Source: Hoplostethus atlanticus (lineage: Eukaryota; Chordata; Actinopteri; Trachichthyiformes; Trachichthyidae). From it: DNA of 64,000 bases. Each line of letters starts with the position of its first letter. Position 1 is the stretch's first letter. Location of the stretch: NCBI GenBank assembly GCA_034670405.1, contig JAXDDX010000011.1, positions 567,001 to 631,000 of the forward strand. The letters are read 5' to 3'. The notes under the pieces were generated by a model. That model was given only the letters and a program-made list of their open reading frames with translations. It did no database searches and was not told the DNA's origin. Positions 25,401 through 36,963 of this stretch are shown here, in pieces. The position numbers and the translations under genes were made by a program.

Positions 25401-27521
25401 GTGGACTAACAAAAAAAAAAATCTTCACAGCAACCAGCACAGGAGAAACAAAACAGAGAGATAGGAGACAAGTACAGTAGTTATTAACTTCTGGAACAAA
25501 ACACAACATAAAAACAACACAAACAGCCCAGTCTACTTAGATCAACCAATATATTTGTATCTCTCTTGGAAACGTTGCAGTGACAGAGAGGTGATGGTGT
25601 TGGAAAGCAATAACGATCACAAACTAGCAAACAAAACCAAATTAGATAAAACTCAACAGCACACATTGAAGAGACCTCGATGCCTAATACCTTTTTAGCA
25701 GTGTTGTGCCCTGGCGTCTGAAAGAAATGTTAGGTACAATCACATGCAGTGAGGAAGGGTGGTTATGTGAGGCTGCACTAACAAAGAATCAATAACAGAC
25801 TAAACTATATTCAGTATGTCAACATTTAACCAGGCAACGCATTTTGTTCAAGAGAAACAACCTCAAATGACAATATAAAACAACTAACCTGTTGCCTTTC
25901 CAACTTCTTGGCCAGTTTCTTTAAAACCTCTGGGTTGTCCACTTGGACGTGCTCTGGGAGCCTTTTTACCACTGCAAATACATAATGACTTGGTATTTCC
26001 CCACAACATGATGTGTTTATGATTTCAGTTGGATTTGTGGGCTGGCTATTACAGTACCTGGCTGCAGGTCACTGGGCGGTGCCTTGGCTTTGCCAGTGGG
26101 GGCCTGTTGTCCCGCCTCTCCCTTCTTGCTTTGCTTGGAGGCCCTGTCAGCCTCTTGCCGAGCTCTCCTCTCAGCCTTCAGCTCTGCTTTACTCTTGGCG
26201 GGCTTGTCAGCCGGGGCAGGAGTTTCTGAGGCAGGAACTGGTGCAGGAGCAGGCACTGCTGAAGGAGCCGGGGGAAACACAAGAGGCAGGGGCCACGTTT
26301 ATGATCAGCGATGGTTACGGACAACTGATGAGAGAATGGTCCCCTGACTGAAATCATAGCTGTGAGTAAATTAACCTGTTAGACAAAGGGTGGGCCTTAG
26401 CAAAGCTGCATCAAAGAAGAGTGTGCAGTGCATGTCATGTTTGAAACAATACCATACTTAATAACATAAATCTAGCTGATGCAAATAATCTGATCTGAAA
26501 ATCCAATAAAAGATACCTAGCAATGGACACCTTTATGGACAAATAGTAGGCACCTTTCTGTGTTGGGGGTTGTGTAGCTGGTTGTGTAGCTGGTTGTGAA
26601 GCTGGGGATGAACTGACAGGCTTCTTTTCTTTCTCACTTTCCAACGAAGCCTTGTCATCTTTTTTCTCTTTGTTTTTCTTCTGTTTCTTCTCTTTCCTCA
26701 GCCGTTGCTTATCCTCTTTGGTCAATTCTTTTCCGTCGTTCTGCAGGTGTCAGGGTCGAGGAGACAAAAAGGCAGAACATTACATGTAGGTTAAGTGTGG
26801 ATGATATAAAGCATATCAGCATGCACGCTAGGCTTGAAAACGACGGATCTGTCACAAGCATTCAGCATCCCAAAGCAGCTATACTAACCTTTGCACGTGC
26901 AATGTCATCTCTCTGGTCGGGTCCATCTGTAAAACAATCGAGCGACAAATTTGTCACTTGAACATTGGTGTTGCTGATTCAATTACCTTTAGATGGTTGT
27001 CATACACTTTTGTTTCGCACTTTGCATGACGGGCAGGAATGAGTGACACGAGCATCCTGCGTCCAGCTGGCTGCCAGACGTAAGAAATACTCTTAGTTTT
27101 GGTGAGAGAATTAGCTGAACTTGCTTGCTAACTATGCCAGTTAGATAATTGGTCCGCTAGTATCATTGTCGCTGAGCGTAGCGATACCTTAGGGAGTCCA
27201 TTTATAGCTGTTTTATTGGAAAAGGAACCCGTTATGAATGGCTGATGCAATAACATTCAACAGCAACATTTAACAGGCGGCCACGATATCCAAACCAGCC
27301 TCAGTCTCTCGCAATGGTAACTTGGTTGCGATGCTAACGTTAGCTGTGCTGACTAGCATCTGGAAGAAAACTTAACCCCAGGATCCAAATACAGACATTA
27401 TAAGTGCAAGAAACTGTGTCGCTCTACCCATCGGAAAAGCAATGACAATTAATAGCAAAGCGTTTTAACGTTAAACTGTTATTCACTCCCAAAACTCACC
27501 TGTCACTCCACTGTCAGCCAT
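22460..27521 (-). CDS. eif2b4: Translation initiation factor eIF2B subunit delta
   Basis: Regulatory subunit of eIF2B, the guanine-nucleotide exchange factor for eIF2. With the alpha and beta subunits it forms the core that senses phosphorylated eIF2 in the integrated stress response; human mutations cause vanishing white matter disease. Fourteen exons, read downward: 27521-27500, 26926-26889, 26740-26554, 26258-26058, 25971-25889, 25717-25691, 25047-24956, 24754-24640, 24239-24163, 24001-23899, 23800-23673, 23365-23188, 22983-22803, 22659-22460. They join in phase into 543 residues, close to the human length. The N-terminal third is a charged, low-complexity region (Lys/Glu-rich, then an Ala/Pro-rich part ending in [15 protein letters not shown]). 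The conserved eIF2B alpha/beta/delta fold runs from about 215 ([20 protein letters not shown]) through [24 protein letters not shown] and [18 protein letters not shown] to the C-terminal [21 protein letters not shown]. The exon 3 donor (GTGCCT) is weak, but the frame across it is good. Confidence 0.96.
23090..23162 (-). repeat. Degenerate tRNA-derived SINE head in eif2b4 intron 12
   Basis: Read on the minus strand, TGTAGCTCAGCAGATAGA resembles box A of a tRNA or fish SINE, and a box-B-like region follows about 35 bases on. The anticodon arm does not pair well, so this is a relic and not a functional tRNA gene. Confidence 0.45.
23386..23505. repeat. Purine-rich tract with short tandem units in eif2b4 intron 11
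   Basis: About 120 bases of mostly A and G, including two tandem GGGTAAGAGGAA units. On the transcribed strand it is a long pyrimidine tract just upstream of the exon 12 acceptor (exon begins 23365). Confidence 0.7.
26571..26613 (-). repeat. Short tandem repeat within eif2b4 coding exon 3
   Basis: A roughly 12-base unit is repeated about three times and encodes [14 protein letters not shown] in the low-complexity N-terminal region. The frame stays open across it. Confidence 0.8.
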
Positions 27522-27640
27522 GTTTACGGTACAGCTTCACTTCCCTCACTGTGCTGAAGAGCTGCAGGAACTAGCGCACACTAATTTCTACATCGCCCTC
27601 TGGTGGTAAAGAAGTGGCACTGCTATCCAACTGATTCAAA
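27522..27640 (-). promoter_or_regulatory. 5' UTR and proximal promoter of eif2b4
   Basis: The eif2b4 start codon sits in AAACATGGCTGAC, a good Kozak context (A at -3, G at +4). The same bases resemble a YY1 core overlapping a start codon, an arrangement known from some housekeeping genes. No TATA box is visible upstream, and the position of the cap site cannot be read from the sequence. Confidence 0.35.
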
Positions 27641-29029
27641 TGGTGCTTTGCTTTGAGGGGTTTCAGTGCATTTGTTTTGAATTAATAGATGTTTTTTACT
27701 GTTTTTCATTGAAGATATAATTTAAATTTTACCTGTACTAACACTTACCGTTTTTATTTTTCATATTTGTAGATGAGCCTAATTATATACGCTTAGACTA
27801 GGCTAGCTCGTCAGCAAGTAAGCAACTGCAAGCATCCCATTCACCTGATTAGGTGAATTACACAATTTGTTGTCATGTTATGGATCTAAGAATTTGGGTC
27901 CAAGGGGGGTTTACAGTAATTTCTTCTCCATTAGTATTACAGTTTTAAGCCATGGTAAAAGTGAGTCCATCCACAGCAAAAAAAATGCACACACACACAC
28001 ACACTTTTTTTGTTATTTTGCTACTTGTGTACATGCATTGAACTGTTACAGCTGTTAGCTAGTACTGAATTATTTGACGGTATTTTCACAGAAGGGAAGC
28101 GTGTTTTCATTGCATCTGCTGCCTTCTTGAAGGACTTATCTGAGTAAATTACAGACGACAGACTATTTCTTCACCTGAAGTAAATACTGAAAGTGGAAAA
28201 ACGGTGCCTAAAAAAGTGTATCTTTATTGAAATGCACACATGCACACATAACCTCTTGAGATTACAGTTGCCAAGGCTCATAATTCCTCCTTTCATTTAG
28301 GCCTGGTTCGATTTTTTGTCAGACTGGTGCTCTGCAGAATGAGGTTGTTTGTATTCCAGTTGGTCTCTCAATTTAATTTTCAGACAGTACAATGCACATT
28401 TATATCATCGATGTCCAACTGTCCCTAATGACTGTTCATCGCTGATGATGTGTAATAAGTGGATGCAATCTGATAAATAGAGTAGCCCATGGCCAGGTGT
28501 ATATTTTGTTTCTGTCTTGCACTGATCAAACATAAAATCATACACCAGCCCGACTTAAAAAGGTGCTCACAAAAACCCAAGTGAAAAAAGTGGTTGCATA
28601 GCAAAATGTGACTGTATGTAATGGATCTGTTTACATCATCGACAATTTTCTTATTATTCTTCTTACCATTTTTAAGAAATGCAGGGAATTTACGTTAACA
28701 GAGGAATACAAACTGAACACGTGCATTGTCAGTATTTATTGTCAAGTATTTTATTTACTTTTCAAACATACATTGTCATACTGCAAACAGTCAAAAAAAT
28801 ACAAAATGAAAGAGAAATATATAACTGACAGAGTGACAATATCCATTATTTTCACTAGACCACAGCATCAAAACCATGCGGCTGCAACGCCGTCTGCCTT
28901 TCATTCCCGCTGGTTTTCTGCTGACTGAATTCACGACGCAGTAGCTGGTTGAAGGGGACCAAACCTCACAGAAACACCTGACTTGGTTCCGTTTGACCAG
29001 CCACAGCAAGGCGTGTTGCTTCAGCTGCC

Positions 29030-29070
29030 AGAGGGAGAGCAAGAGACAGAGAAAAAAAGAAAGACAGGGT

Positions 29071-29107
<37 letters not shown>

Positions 29108-29250
29108 GGTAGGAGAGGAAAGAAAGAGAAAGGGACAGGGTGCAGGAAAGAGAGGCTAGAGAGAGAGAGGAAGGAGAGAGAGAGTGGAAGGTGGACGGGA
29201 GGACATCATCCACACGCGGTCCTCTTCGGCCTTACCTGGAAAAAGAGAGA
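29030..29250. repeat. Purine-rich block with (GA)n core
   Basis: A and G dominate for about 220 bases, with an uninterrupted GA tract at 29073-29104. Long open frames in it are products of the repeat. Confidence 0.85.
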
Positions 29251-29509
29251 GAAAAGTTGAGTCGTGACAAATGAGCAGGGGAGCGGCGAACATCTGACCT
29301 GACGTCGATGACAGGTTGTTTTTGCTGTTAGAAGTCACAACACATAGCAACAGGTGTCACGATGTTACCAAGCAGATAGTGCCTATTTACAGGTTTGGGA
29401 ACGCCGACAGCCAGTCGGCCAGTCATCTCCCCATTTCCTTCCAAAGCCAGCCAACAGAAGCTAACCTTAACTCTCCACATCCCTGCCCCACCTCTCCCAG
29501 TCTCACCCA

Positions 29510-29524
29510 CCCCCCCCCCCCCCC
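29510..29524. repeat. Poly-C tract
   Basis: Run of 15 C, flanked by C-rich sequence. Confidence 0.85.
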
Positions 29525-29741
29525 TCCTTTTCTGAAAGCCCTCTGGTAGCTATAATGGGTGACAGCTGTGCTCTGTCAATCCCCCTTGACTGTCAGCAGT
29601 TGGGGCAGGGCAGGAATTTTTTCCGAGGGGCTCTCGGAGACCCTATCAGTGGCCCTGGGAGTAACGCTAACTGCACACGTGCCCGGGGTGAAGGAGAGCA
29701 TAAGAACAGGACTTTCACCTGTTGTCTTAGTAGAGCGGCCA

Positions 29742-29786
29742 CACGCACACACACACACTAACACACACTAACACACACTAACACAC
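29742..29786. repeat. Tandem 10-base repeat (ACACACTAAC)n
   Basis: CA units interrupted by TAA at regular 10-base spacing for about four copies. A pure CA tract starts 45 bases further on. Confidence 0.8.
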
Positions 29787-29829
29787 AAGGAGACATGCTT
29801 GTGCACCCTGAGCCCCCCCCATTCCCACT

Positions 29830-29891
<62 letters not shown>
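29830..29891. repeat. (CA)n microsatellite
   Basis: About 60 bases of uninterrupted CA, the longest pure dinucleotide tract in the window. Confidence 0.95.
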
Positions 29892-29892
<1 letters not shown>

Positions 29893-32800
29893 AACATTTC
29901 ATCTTTTAAAATCAGTTTTAAAATGTACATGAGGGCTAGGAAACACTTCAGGAATGTCTCTTCTTCCCAGCGTGGTGCTTAATTCCCCTTGAAACCACAC
30001 ACTTCCTTACATTCCATAACTGGTGTATTCATATGGGGATATAAGGAAGCATGTCTTCACAAGGGGCAACAACTGGATTCGCTGCTGCTCGGACACAAAG
30101 CACCCTTTCATAGTCACAGTTGCAGAGTAGCGGGAACAACCGGCTTAACAATGGTTAACTGTGACAGAGAGGGAGCGGGACGGGGCCAGACAGACACTAT
30201 GTGATGGCTGGTTCCACCGTCTGCCCCGTAGACTTTCAATTCAAAGTTTTACCTGATAAAACGGGGAAATCGCAAGTAAAATCTAGGTTTGTTATCACAT
30301 TATCATTACAGCAACTTGAGGCTTCTTTCTTTTACTGTTTATCTTGAAAGCAGCAAGAGGAACCTTTCCAAGGGTAAAAGGAGAAAAATAACTCAATTGT
30401 TTGAGCATGGTCGTAGGCACATCAACAATGTGAGCTCAATGCTGCTAAATACCAGAGTAGAAGCTCTCAGACTGCAGAGCCGTTTGATGGATAATGCTAC
30501 CATGATGATGTTGAACTGTCTCTCATGGTAACGTCAGCCTCCCATGTGTCTAAATAGCTCTGAAGGGTGAGGCAAACATTGACTACTGGCCACACAAAGG
30601 TCCTGGTCTGTGTTATTTCCTAACACTGCAAAAGGCCATGTGATTTTTCATCCCAACAACAGGATATAAATACCCAGTGTGAAACTGTTTTGAGAGCAGC
30701 AATACTTGAGAATATTTGAAATTTGAGCATGAATGCATTGAACATTTTTTTTTACCTACCTTTACTCAATCCTTGTCTCGCCTTGTAGATTGTGTTGGAG
30801 CTCCTCTTCACACACCAGTTGAGTAGTTGGGGTTGAGTTGTAGGGCGCTTAGTCAGCAGTGGGTTCCTATACAGCTACAATCTATATAGAAATCTGTCCA
30901 CTGCTATGTATCATACAACCATCTCCAAACCATGTGACCATAAGGAAGAATAACACATATATGTGTATTAAATAAAGGCACATTGTGCTGGCTCCTCTGA
31001 GAGACACACCTCAAGTGACCTAATTTCCTGAAGAACTCTTTCCTGTATGACACCTCATCTTTCCCTCACCTGACAGAGGCGTCGTGCTCTTGTTGTGTCT
31101 ATCGTAAAAACCAAGAGACACCATCTAACAACTGGTTTGACACCCGATTTCACTCACATGATGCTGCAATTTAAGGAAAATGACTGAGAGAAAGCAGAGT
31201 ATGAGAGTACAAGGACACAAAGTCTACCACATCTACATCTAGAAGAGTTTGGACTCAACAGAAAAACGTATTTTTAGGTCACTCCATTTGACCATTTGTC
31301 TATTTGCACACCAAAAATAAGAAATACTTGAGCTACAAAAATAATTTATAAACCACACTCTGCTACCATAGACCAAAGTGATAAACCAACCTTACTCCTG
31401 GTCCCTGAAGGAGGCCTTTGCCTTCTTTCAAACCACCGAGCCAAACTCCTCAACCTATCACTCCACCTCCTGAGAACCATTCCTCAACTTCACCCTGCTC
31501 CTCTCCTCTCTTCACCTCTCCTCTCCTGTGGTGAACCATCCTTCTCCATATCTTGCCCGGTGAATTGTGCCCAGAACAGGCCTTGCAGACCGGCCTTTTC
31601 TATCCCGCCGGGCGTGCCCCCCTCCAAAGCGGCCTCCCACCTGTTGGTGTCCTTTAGAAGCCCGGGCCTCTCCTGCGCCTCCTGTCCGGCCCAATCAGGG
31701 CCCTGACAGGGGGGAGCCAGCCTGTGAAATCACACCTCTCAGCTGTTCACACTGGGCTCGAGACACCCTACACCCCTGCCGTTCCTCTGTTCACCCCACA
31801 CCACCCCCTCTTTTACACCGAATGTCAATGGCTCCTTTTTGGAAAAAGAGAGAACGAGAGGGATAGGGAGAGAACGGGTACAAACAACTGCACGATGGGC
31901 TTGTTTTATTGGTTTGGGGTACAGTCAGAACAGCAGTTACAGCAGTCGCTGGGTCACAGCTGAAGGCAAGGTTGAGTTTCATCCCATTTTGGTTACTGGG
32001 CTTCCCTTTGGTTTCACGGATCATTTAACAGTATAGCTGGGGAAAGTTGCTTTCACTGTTTTCAAAATGTACATTAGAGCATTTAGTCTTTTGTGAACTT
32101 TTTTTTTTTTTTTACACTGAAAGGACACTGAAAGACACACGTGGCTCTCCAGGAGTGATGACACGATGATTTGAAGTTGAACTGTTGCGGAGAATTTTTG
32201 AGGAGTGACAAAACAAATACTACAGTCGGACAGTCAAAATATTTACAATATGTCCGCTGTCTACCAAATACAGTAGATCTTTTGGTCGTTTTTTGTGTGC
32301 AAACCTTTGTTAATGGAGCAGAGCCGGTGATATGTGAGCAGTGTGAATATGCTATATGGGTGTTCTTATAGCACCATAAAAACAAGCAATAAATTCTTCA
32401 TTGGCCACAAGGTGACCATCTCTCTGTCTCTATGACGAGCAGAAGGCAAAACAGTATTGGATGTAAAATGAGCTCGTGTTGTAGGAAGGAAAACACAAGA
32501 AAGTTTCATATAAATGTTGAAAAATACATGAAAAACTTTTAGACTCTTGACCTTGATGATGTTGTGAGTTACCAAATGCAGCGTAGCAACGACTTCTCCA
32601 AAGCTATACAGTTCGACTCACTGTGCAGCTGGTAAGTGCCATGGACTTTTGTTTTTTTTAAATCATGTCTAATGTTATCACCCTCAGTTTCAAATATGAC
32701 TGTTTTGAAGCATCTGCGTGACCATGCAGTGCGCGCAGACCGGCAGCTCCAGCTGTAGAGGCAAACGGGCCGAGCTCAGGGGTTCATTTTCCTCTGCTGC

Positions 32801-35623
32801 AAGCACAAGCCGCTCCACTAAGGTCAACACCTGTGTTCTAAAATCAGCCCCGGGGTTGGGTGTGATAGGAACCCGGGCCTCATTCACAGAAAGCTAGAGC
32901 TCAGAGAGGGGGGCTTATATTGAAACCTAATGCTCTCGCTATTTTAGAGGCACTCACCATCCACAAATAGCACCCATCGCATCTTTGTAGCCCCCGTTTT
33001 TCTCCTCCACAGGATGTTGTCTAAATTCGACAGTTGTTCAATATTTCCCGTGGCAAAGAGCCAGGGAGTATCACAAATTCAACATTTCCACTAATGTCAG
33101 CTATGTGCTAAGGCCTTGCCAGATATATCTGGGTGCTAGAAATATCAAATATCTTTTGTTGCTGATTAAATTCATGGTCCTTTACACCGGACACAATGGT
33201 CGGGACACAAATCATAATCCTACTGTTCCTCTTAACATGACAGCTGATCGCTGTCACATACCGGCCTGGCTGGCGGGCCGAGGGTTTGGCCACGATGTTC
33301 CAACAGGCAGAAAGGTTCCTTCAGTCAAAGCCTCCCACCTAATCTCCTGTCTCTGTTTCATCATGTGTCATGCAGCATGCAAACCATCTCATCTTGCTCA
33401 CTGCAATATTCTCTTTCTGAACGCACCTCTGCTTCATTTGTTTGAGTTACGAACATCTCATTGATCCTTCATGGCAAGTCTGCACATCCCTCTTTGAGCG
33501 GGTCTTAGCTTCCTCAAAACCTCTCTCACTGAACTTTGTGCTCACCCAATGCGTGACTGTGATTGAACGGTGCATTTGGTTAATGTCACAAATTCATTGA
33601 GAGTCTTTCTAAAGAACAATTAGGCCAAAGTCGGAGGAAGACAGGAAAGGAGATGGGTGGTTGAGTGGTGTGTTAGCTCCAAATTGGGTCAGTGAGGTTA
33701 TTTTTATCCCATGTTCACATGCCGGGGCCCCCGTTTGCTAATCACTTTGTTCCCCTCTGTCATACCCATTTGCCCCATTGCCAATGTCCCACTGCTTTTG
33801 GAGGAGGTCATAACACACTTTCTTAGCAGGAGGATATAATTTCCCTTGGGACAGCAGGTAGAAGATTAGACTAACCCCAGACCAGTTTCTCCAACGGTGG
33901 ATACCATAGATTTCCATGGCATAAATAAACCAGCAGCTGACACCAGACCAGGTCCTGTACTTTACTTGGGGCAGCTTTGTGCACAGGATGGAACAACCTA
34001 ACAGCCTAACCCCTGTTATTTAGAGGAAATTCCCCGTGGGAGATGGAGAATTGATGTTAATCCCATTTATTTTTAAATCTCATCCGTACTCATCACAAAA
34101 ATCTCACCTATTCGGACGTGTTTTCTAGATTGGTCTGTGATTTAATGACTGGTAATAAGAACTTGAGATGATAATGACTGGGCTTCTGTTCACAAATAAT
34201 GACCCATTGAAAGAAACTTTTAAGGCTGATAAAAAGTTGTGTGACTGATGCATTTAAGTTCATTGATTATATTTGTCCAGGTTTTACAGAAACCAAGTCA
34301 AAGAGCAAAAACAGCTTGTTGCAGGGAGACAGCATGTGGTAAAAAAAAAATATGAGGGAATAAGAAAATAAACTGGCAAAAGTAAAAGATGCTTCAAGGA
34401 GAAATATTTATTTAACATAAGAAAACCATGCCACTGCTATCATGACATTTCACCACAATGCTCAATCTCACACTAACAAAATAAAAGAAACAAATGGTAA
34501 CAAAAGTAAAAGTGAACAGCGTGATCCTACCAAAGCTACAACAGATAACTTTGTAGCTTGTTGCTGACTCATTACATGGTATGACATTAATGCCACTAAC
34601 TGTCTGTCCTTCACTGGGCACGCCAGTTGCCAGGGCTGAGGTTGACACAGCTGTTGCAGGGAGCCTGGTCCCGTGTGGTGAAGCAATGGAGCAGAAAGGT
34701 CAAAGGGCACCAGCATTTAGGCTAGAAGAGAGAACAGGTGATGGAGAGGTGACCGTGATCCGGCCCCGTGAATCACAGAGGGAACAAAAGGATTTTGATA
34801 GAGGCTTTGAGGTCACTAGATGATGGAATAAGGAAGTGCAATTCGATGTATTCTATAAGCAGATCTTTCTTTTGATGGCTTCTTTATTTGGTTGCAATGT
34901 TACAAACAATTTCTTCTCCATTGTTTTCAGAAAAAAACGAACTCATAAACAGACAAATGGTTAATTCAAAGAATCTCTCAAACTATGCCTTTATCAATTG
35001 CTATTCTGGAGCCCCGATGGCGACTGTAACATAATCAGAACAAACTCTGCGGCCCGTCTCCTCCTGCTACACCACCATGGTAAGGTCAGGGTAACAATGA
35101 CTTGTGAAGACCATGTGGTTAAACAAAAGGTAGTCACCCTTGATTGACAAGGGAGACAAAAAAACGGCATACAACATTTTTTTCAATGTGAAAAAAGATC
35201 CATGGATATTTGTTCATTAAAAAGGAGGATTGCTTTGATGTGTGTAGCCATTTTTTCCTATTATCTTTTCACTACAATAAAGTGCTGAGTTGAATTTCTG
35301 GAAATCCCCTGGAATGTGGCACTCTCCTTATAATCTGTTACTAAAGGCCCAAAAGGTGTCATAACAGGAAACACATCCCTGACTTGGGACTTCCCGTCTA
35401 GTTCCCTCTTACCAAACAACTAGGGCATGAAAGGGCTGTAGGTGTTACACTGGGGCCGGTGTCTCCCTTAAATGGTGTCATTGACCCTGTTGTAATGATC
35501 AGTTGGCCTCTGAGTGACCGGGTGACAGGTGAGCAATGTGCTGGTTCAGTATACACTAGGCTAAAAGCTGAAAAATTATGAAATCAGAGGCAAAACTTTC
35601 AGGATCATATATCCCTCTCTCTA

Positions 35624-35846
35624 TACAGCTCTGTAAAAAATGAAGAGACCACTCCAAATTTTTGTTAAATCAGCATCTCTACATGTATGGCAGCCATTCC
35701 ATTCTGTCTGTTGAATTCCAACACAGGCACAACTCATGTCAGTAGTTCATAGAATAAAAAAATTTGGTTATTTTGGTTCATTTTACTCAAACACATACCT
35801 ATAAATAGTAAGACCAGAGAAACTCATCATTTTTTCCAGAGCTGTA
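35624..35846. mobile_element. Tc1/mariner-type MITE
   Basis: A 223-base element. The left end TACAGCTCTGTAAAAAATGA (35624-35643) and the right end (35827-35846) are inverted copies matching at 19 of 20 positions. TA flanks both ends (35622-35623 and 35847-35848), the target duplication of Tc1/mariner elements. This AGCTCTG...AAGAGACCACT family is common in teleost genomes. There is no coding capacity. Confidence 0.82.
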
Positions 35847-36675
35847 TATGCTCATTCATTATCGGTGTGTGCCTATCAACTATCCTATTGAGGGCAATTG
35901 TGAAGCACAGAGAATGGCAATCTCTATGTTAAAGTAACATCATATATTATCAGATCATATCAGACTATTTGTGTACGGCCACTATACTACTCTTATACAC
36001 GGCCATTTACTGTAACACAAAGTAAACATAAGAGGTCTTGTACATAAGTAGTTGTCTTGGATTGGCCGCACAACATTTGGCATTGATCCCACCTCATTCA
36101 ACGCATAACATGTATATCTCACAGCAACTATCAACAAACATTTCCATTACAGGAACACAAAGCCCCTTTACAGCTTTACTCAAAACCCTAAAAGATCATC
36201 TACTATCACAGGAAAGTGGTTTAATCACCACATGATCCCTCTGCTGTGGCTCCTGGTGGACGAATGAATGTGAAATGGCCTATGGACACCCAAGTGCCTA
36301 TGGGGGTTGTCAGTCAGCTGCCCCGCTCTCACCAAAAGGGAAAGACAACTGCAGGAGAGCCAGCAGCAACAGCAGCACTAGTCAGCAGTAGCAGTGATAC
36401 GAAGATAAAACAGAGATAGGGTTTATGGTTTGCAGACTCCAGGGATCAGCTGAATCAGCTGCCCAGCTGAGGATGTTTAAAGCAAGAGTCAGTGATGGTC
36501 TTGGTTATATCCAGTGTGTCAGCTATCCCACTGAAACCTGTTAAGTCCCGATGAATGAATGGTTTGTCTGTTTGAGGATGATGGATTGCCCAAATGATTT
36601 CCCATAAACGATTTAGTCATGAATCCATCCATCATGAAGGACCAGATTGTGCAGAGATTCTAGATTAAGTGGATA

Positions 36676-36929
36676 TACGGGAGGTGGACAAAATAACAGA
36701 AACACCTAACAATGTATGGATATCAAGCACCTAAAAAGGAGTAGGGAACTCTGTTAGTTGTGTCATGTTTCTTTGAAAACTTACATATACAGGCGATGAT
36801 TGCCAGACCTCTTTTCAAGATATTGTTAATTGGCATTCCCCTATGTATATGCCTTTGTAATTCTGATTCAGTTACTTCAAAGTTAAAGTCCTTTGTTGTT
36901 TTATGATTCCGTTATTTGGTCAACCCCTA
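36676..36929. mobile_element. Second Tc1/mariner-type MITE, older
   Basis: The left end contains GGTGGACAAAATAACAGAAAC and the right end, reverse-complemented, GGTTGACCAAATAACGGAATC, with 17 of 21 matches. TA dinucleotides lie at both borders. It resembles the fish family whose ends read GGTGGACAAAATAATGGAAACACC. It is about 254 bases with no transposase, and an (AAT)n tract has grown at its right end. Exact borders are uncertain by a few bases. Confidence 0.65.
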
Positions 36930-36963
36930 TAATAATAATAATAATAATAATAGTAATAATAGT
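36928..36963. repeat. (AAT)n microsatellite
   Basis: About ten AAT units with one AGT interruption, abutting the right end of the MITE at 36676-36929. Confidence 0.9.

Larger units (their letters stand above)
27641..35620. other. Gene-poor intergenic stretch between eif2b4 and nme6 (left part)
   Basis: No recognised gene on either strand. The stretch holds microsatellites (listed separately), a purine-rich block at 29.03-29.25 kb, and a pyrimidine- and GC-rich block at about 31.4-31.86 kb. Islands with raised GC lie near 28.86-29.04, 32.69-32.90, 33.24-33.32 and 33.65-34.0 kb. Open frames here are short, lack homology I can recognise and lack a consistent exon chain. The islands may be conserved non-coding elements, exons of a non-coding RNA, or chance. 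Confidence 0.5.

Noticed and set aside
29742..29891. Regularly spaced short repeats that might suggest a CRISPR-like array
   Set aside because: They are simple CA/TAA satellite units without unique spacers, in a vertebrate genome.
32690..32887. 65-codon minus-strand frame (NEARVPITPNPGADFRTQV...)
   Set aside because: It would start at GTG, lacks a clear splice acceptor, and I recognise no family. Its GC content alone makes it worth including in a conservation scan, but not calling.
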